Shown: positions 61,998 through 64,000 of the stretch, piece by piece
Layout of the letters: each line of letters opens with the position of its first letter
How positions within the stretch are numbered: position 1 is the first letter of the stretch
Program-made: the position numbers and the translations under genes
Notes under the pieces: generated by a model
What the model was told of the DNA's origin: nothing
Seen by the model: only the letters and a program-made list of their open reading frames with translations
Databases searched by the model: none
Origin: Saccharomonospora glauca K62
GTDB lineage: Bacteria > Actinomycetota > Actinomycetes > Mycobacteriales > Pseudonocardiaceae
Assembly (NCBI RefSeq): GCF_000243395.2
Contig: NZ_CM001484.1
Location: forward strand, 3,342,524-3,406,523
Length of the DNA stretch: 64,000 bases
Direction: 5' to 3'

Positions 61998-63734
61998 GTG
62001 AACCGATCGCCGGGAGACGAACCGCGTCGCCCTCGCACCCCGCGCCGCGGGCCGGAGCGAGCCGTCGACGACTCTCCGGGGGGATCGCGACGGGGTGGTG
62101 CGGACCGCGATCGTCGACAGGCACGCAGACAACCGCCGCCGGGTCGCGATCCTCGGCGTGCCTCGGCATCGCGTGAGCGCGCCAAGTCCCCCGTCGGATC
62201 GGGCGGTGCCAGCGGTCGACGTCCTCCCGCACGGCAGCCGAGCGCACGCACCGCGACCTCGGTGCGCGGTGCCCCGCCACGTCGCCGCGGGAAGAACGTC
62301 GGTGCCAAGGTGGCCCTGACCCTGGTGTCCGTGTTGGTACTCACCGTCACCGGCTACGCCTGGGCCGCCATGCAGGGGCTCGTTAACGGTCTGACGACGG
62401 CCGACGTCATCGAGGGAGACGAAGGCGAGCTCCCCGCCGACGGGGCCCGCGACATCCTGCTGGTCGGCATGGACAGCCGGGTCGACGCGCAGGGCAATCC
62501 GCTGCCGGAGGAGATGCTCGCCAAACTCAACGCCGGGGTGGCCGACGGCGAGCTGAACACCGACACGTTGATCCTCGTCCACATTCCCAACGACGGGAAG
62601 AGCGCCGTGGCGCTGTCCCTGCCCAGGGACTCCTACGTGACGATCCCCGGCTTCGGCCAACACAAGATCAACTCCGCGTACGCGCGCGGGAAGATGGCCG
62701 CGAAGCGGGAGCTGGAAGCACAGGGCGTCACCGACGAGAAGGAACTGGAGCTGCGCAGCAACCAGGAGGGCGCCAAGACGCTCATCGCCACCGTCGAGGC
62801 GTTGACGGGCCAGACCATCGACAACTTCGCCTCGGTGAACCTGCTCGGCTTCTACGAGATCACCAATGCCATCGGCGGCGTGGAGGTGTGTCTGAACCAG
62901 GCCACGAAGGACCCGTACTCGGGGGCGAACTTCAAGGCGGGCAAGCAGACCATCTCCGGTACGAAGGCCCTCGCGTTCGTGCGGCAGCGACACGGCCTGC
63001 TGCGGGGTGACCTGGACCGGGTCGTGCGGCAGCAGGTGTTCCTCGCCGGGTTGGCGAACAAGGTGCTCTCGGCGGGCACGCTGACGGACCCGGCCAAGCT
63101 AAGCGACCTCGTCGACGCGATTCAGAAGTCCGTCGTCGTGAACAGCGGCTGGGACATCCTCTCCTTCGCCCAGCAGATGAAGGGTCTCACCGGCGGGCAG
63201 ATCAAGTTCCACACCATCCCCGTGAAGAACCCGGAGTACGACACCCCCGACGGGCTGGCCATCCAGATCGACCCGGTGGAGGTCCGTAACTTCGTCGCCA
63301 AGCTCTCGGGCAAGAAGCCGAGCGAGCAGTCCGCGCCGGCTCCGGGGGAGATCACCGTCGACGTCTATAACACCTCCAACATCGAAGGGCTCGCGGGCAC
63401 GGTGTCCGAGACGCTCACGGCCCAGGGATACGTGGCGGGCGAGGTGGCCAACGACACGCCCAGGCAGGCGAGCGTGGTCCAGGCGGCACAGGGAGAACTC
63501 GCCTCCGCGCAGGCCGTCGCCGACGCGCTGGGCGGCGGGATCGCCGTGGAGGAGAACGCGGAGGTGACGTCGGGGCACGTGCGCGTGCTGCTGGCCCCGG
63601 ACTACCAGCAGAACGGCAGTTCGGCGGCGGGTGCGCCGGCCGGCGGTGGGAACGCGCCCGGAACGGCCCCACGGCAGGGCGGCGACGCGGACGAGCAGCC
63701 GATCACCGCGGACGGTGTCACCTGCGTCAACTAG
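61998..63734 (+). CDS. LytR-CpsA-Psr (LCP) family protein
   Basis: A 578-residue cell-envelope protein that attaches glycopolymers such as arabinogalactan to peptidoglycan. The first 100 residues are a basic, Arg/Pro-rich cytoplasmic tail. One membrane helix follows (VALTLVSVLVLTVTGYAWA, about 104-122). The LCP domain (about 150-330) has LLVGMDSRVD, NTDTLILVHIP, SLPRDSYVTIPG and ALAFVRQRHGLLRGDLDRVVRQQ with the conserved Arg and Asp residues. A LytR_C domain (VDVYNTSNIEGLAGTVSETL) lies near residues 455-545. GTG is preceded by AAAGGAG. Confidence 0.94.
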   Translation: MNRSPGDEPRRPRTPRRGPERAVDDSPGGSRRGGADRDRRQARRQPPPGRDPRRASASRERAKSPVGSGGASGRRPPARQPSARTATSVRGAPPRRRGKNVGAKVALTLVSVLVLTVTGYAWAAMQGLVNGLTTADVIEGDEGELPADGARDILLVGMDSRVDAQGNPLPEEMLAKLNAGVADGELNTDTLILVHIPNDGKSAVALSLPRDSYVTIPGFGQHKINSAYARGKMAAKRELEAQGVTDEKELELRSNQEGAKTLIATVEALTGQTIDNFASVNLLGFYEITNAIGGVEVCLNQATKDPYSGANFKAGKQTISGTKALAFVRQRHGLLRGDLDRVVRQQVFLAGLANKVLSAGTLTDPAKLSDLVDAIQKSVVVNSGWDILSFAQQMKGLTGGQIKFHTIPVKNPEYDTPDGLAIQIDPVEVRNFVAKLSGKKPSEQSAPAPGEITVDVYNTSNIEGLAGTVSETLTAQGYVAGEVANDTPRQASVVQAAQGELASAQAVADALGGGIAVEENAEVTSGHVRVLLAPDYQQNGSSAAGAPAGGGNAPGTAPRQGGDADEQPITADGVTCVN

Positions 63735-63959
63735 GCGTGTCGGGCCCTCGCGTAACGGTCTGCGGCCGGGGCACGGGGGCCACCACGAGGTCTTCACCCT
63801 CGGCAAAAACCGCTGACCCGAACAGCGCAGTGGACTCCTCCATTCGAGGGAACCACATCGGATCGGTTGGTTTTCTTCCTGTCGCCGCGTAAGCGAGGAG
63901 CCCTTCGCCCATTCACATGGGTAGAACAACCGGCCACATGGCACGAGCAGGGGGCCCCA

Positions 63960-64000
63960 GTGTTGATCGACACCGACGCTTACCAGCGAGTCCTGGGCGA
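63960..64000 (+). CDS. Start of a gene cut by the window end (unidentified)
   Basis: GTG opens a frame reading MLIDTDAYQRVLG to the last base, with a possible GGGGG upstream. Too little is visible to name a family. I see nothing supported in 63735-63959. Confidence 0.3.
   Translation, partial: MLIDTDAYQRVLG

Noticed and set aside
63727-63912. Minus-strand ORF of 61 residues after the LCP gene
   Set aside because: No ribosome-binding site, codon use unlike the neighbours, and it overlaps the LCP stop.

Overview
The window is high-GC actinobacterial DNA. The gene set points to a member of the Pseudonocardiaceae (Saccharomonospora, Prauserella or Amycolatopsis type), an inference from content, not from a search: a RamB-controlled glyoxylate shunt, a relative of the mycobacterial methylglucose lipopolysaccharide (MGLP) locus, an L,D-transpeptidase lipoprotein, a DivIVA-like coiled-coil protein, LytR-CpsA-Psr and MocR proteins. 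Many genes have a TANNNT -10 box 6-8 nt before the start codon and no Shine-Dalgarno, which indicates leaderless transcripts.

Layout. 1-5.4 kb: methyltransferase, GH57 and GT4 genes in the order of M. tuberculosis Rv3030-Rv3032, with a GH2 glycosidase on the other strand between them; a hexapeptide acyltransferase resembling Rv3034c lies at 10.3-11.1 kb. 5.5-10.1 kb: aceA-aceB and divergent ramB, with repeated TTGCGAA boxes between. 10.1-10.3 kb: an unusual 3+3 inverted array of 21-bp repeats. 11-16 kb: nucleoside hydrolase, an NlpC/P60 protein fused to a transglycosylase domain that lacks its catalytic Glu, a small ars locus (arsC, arsR, arsI/cadI), a uvrA-like relic, and a VOC/AraC pair. 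16-30 kb: methyltransferases, enoyl-CoA hydratase, ABC ATPase, glycogen phosphorylase, zinc-peptidase lipoprotein, thioredoxin/TPR protein, MarR, an ABC-2 exporter and mannose-6-phosphate isomerase. 30-36 kb: relic of a PEP mutase-family gene, AhpD-like/MocR divergent pair, thiolase and methylmalonyl-CoA epimerase divergent pair, DivIVA-like protein, universal stress protein. 36-43 kb: DEAD helicase, a ProA-like dehydrogenase, M50-type peptidase, DNA glycosylase with a hairpin over its ribosome-binding site, an Erm-type 23S rRNA methylase with a candidate leader peptide and attenuator, oligoribonuclease. 43-49 kb: tRNA-His, 3-hydroxyacyl-CoA and acyl-CoA dehydrogenases, L,D-transpeptidase, tRNA-Lys, a Cys-rich pentapeptide-repeat protein, PspC. 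49-57.5 kb: SDRs, methyltransferase, membrane proteins, MFS and ABC relics, acyl-CoA ligase, MFS transporter. 57.5-64 kb: four tandem seven-codon micro-ORFs, a diguanylate cyclase, a phospholipase A2/multipass membrane fusion, and an LCP protein.

Themes are C2 and fatty-acid metabolism (aceAB/ramB, thiolase, two beta-oxidation enzymes, acyl-CoA ligase, epimerase), alpha-glucan metabolism (GH57, GT4, glgP) and envelope assembly. The most unusual signals are the micro-ORF array at 57.72-57.95 kb, the erm leader, the ribosome-binding-site hairpin at 41.1 kb, the 21-bp repeat array at 10.2 kb, and several decayed genes in spaces that would otherwise look empty.
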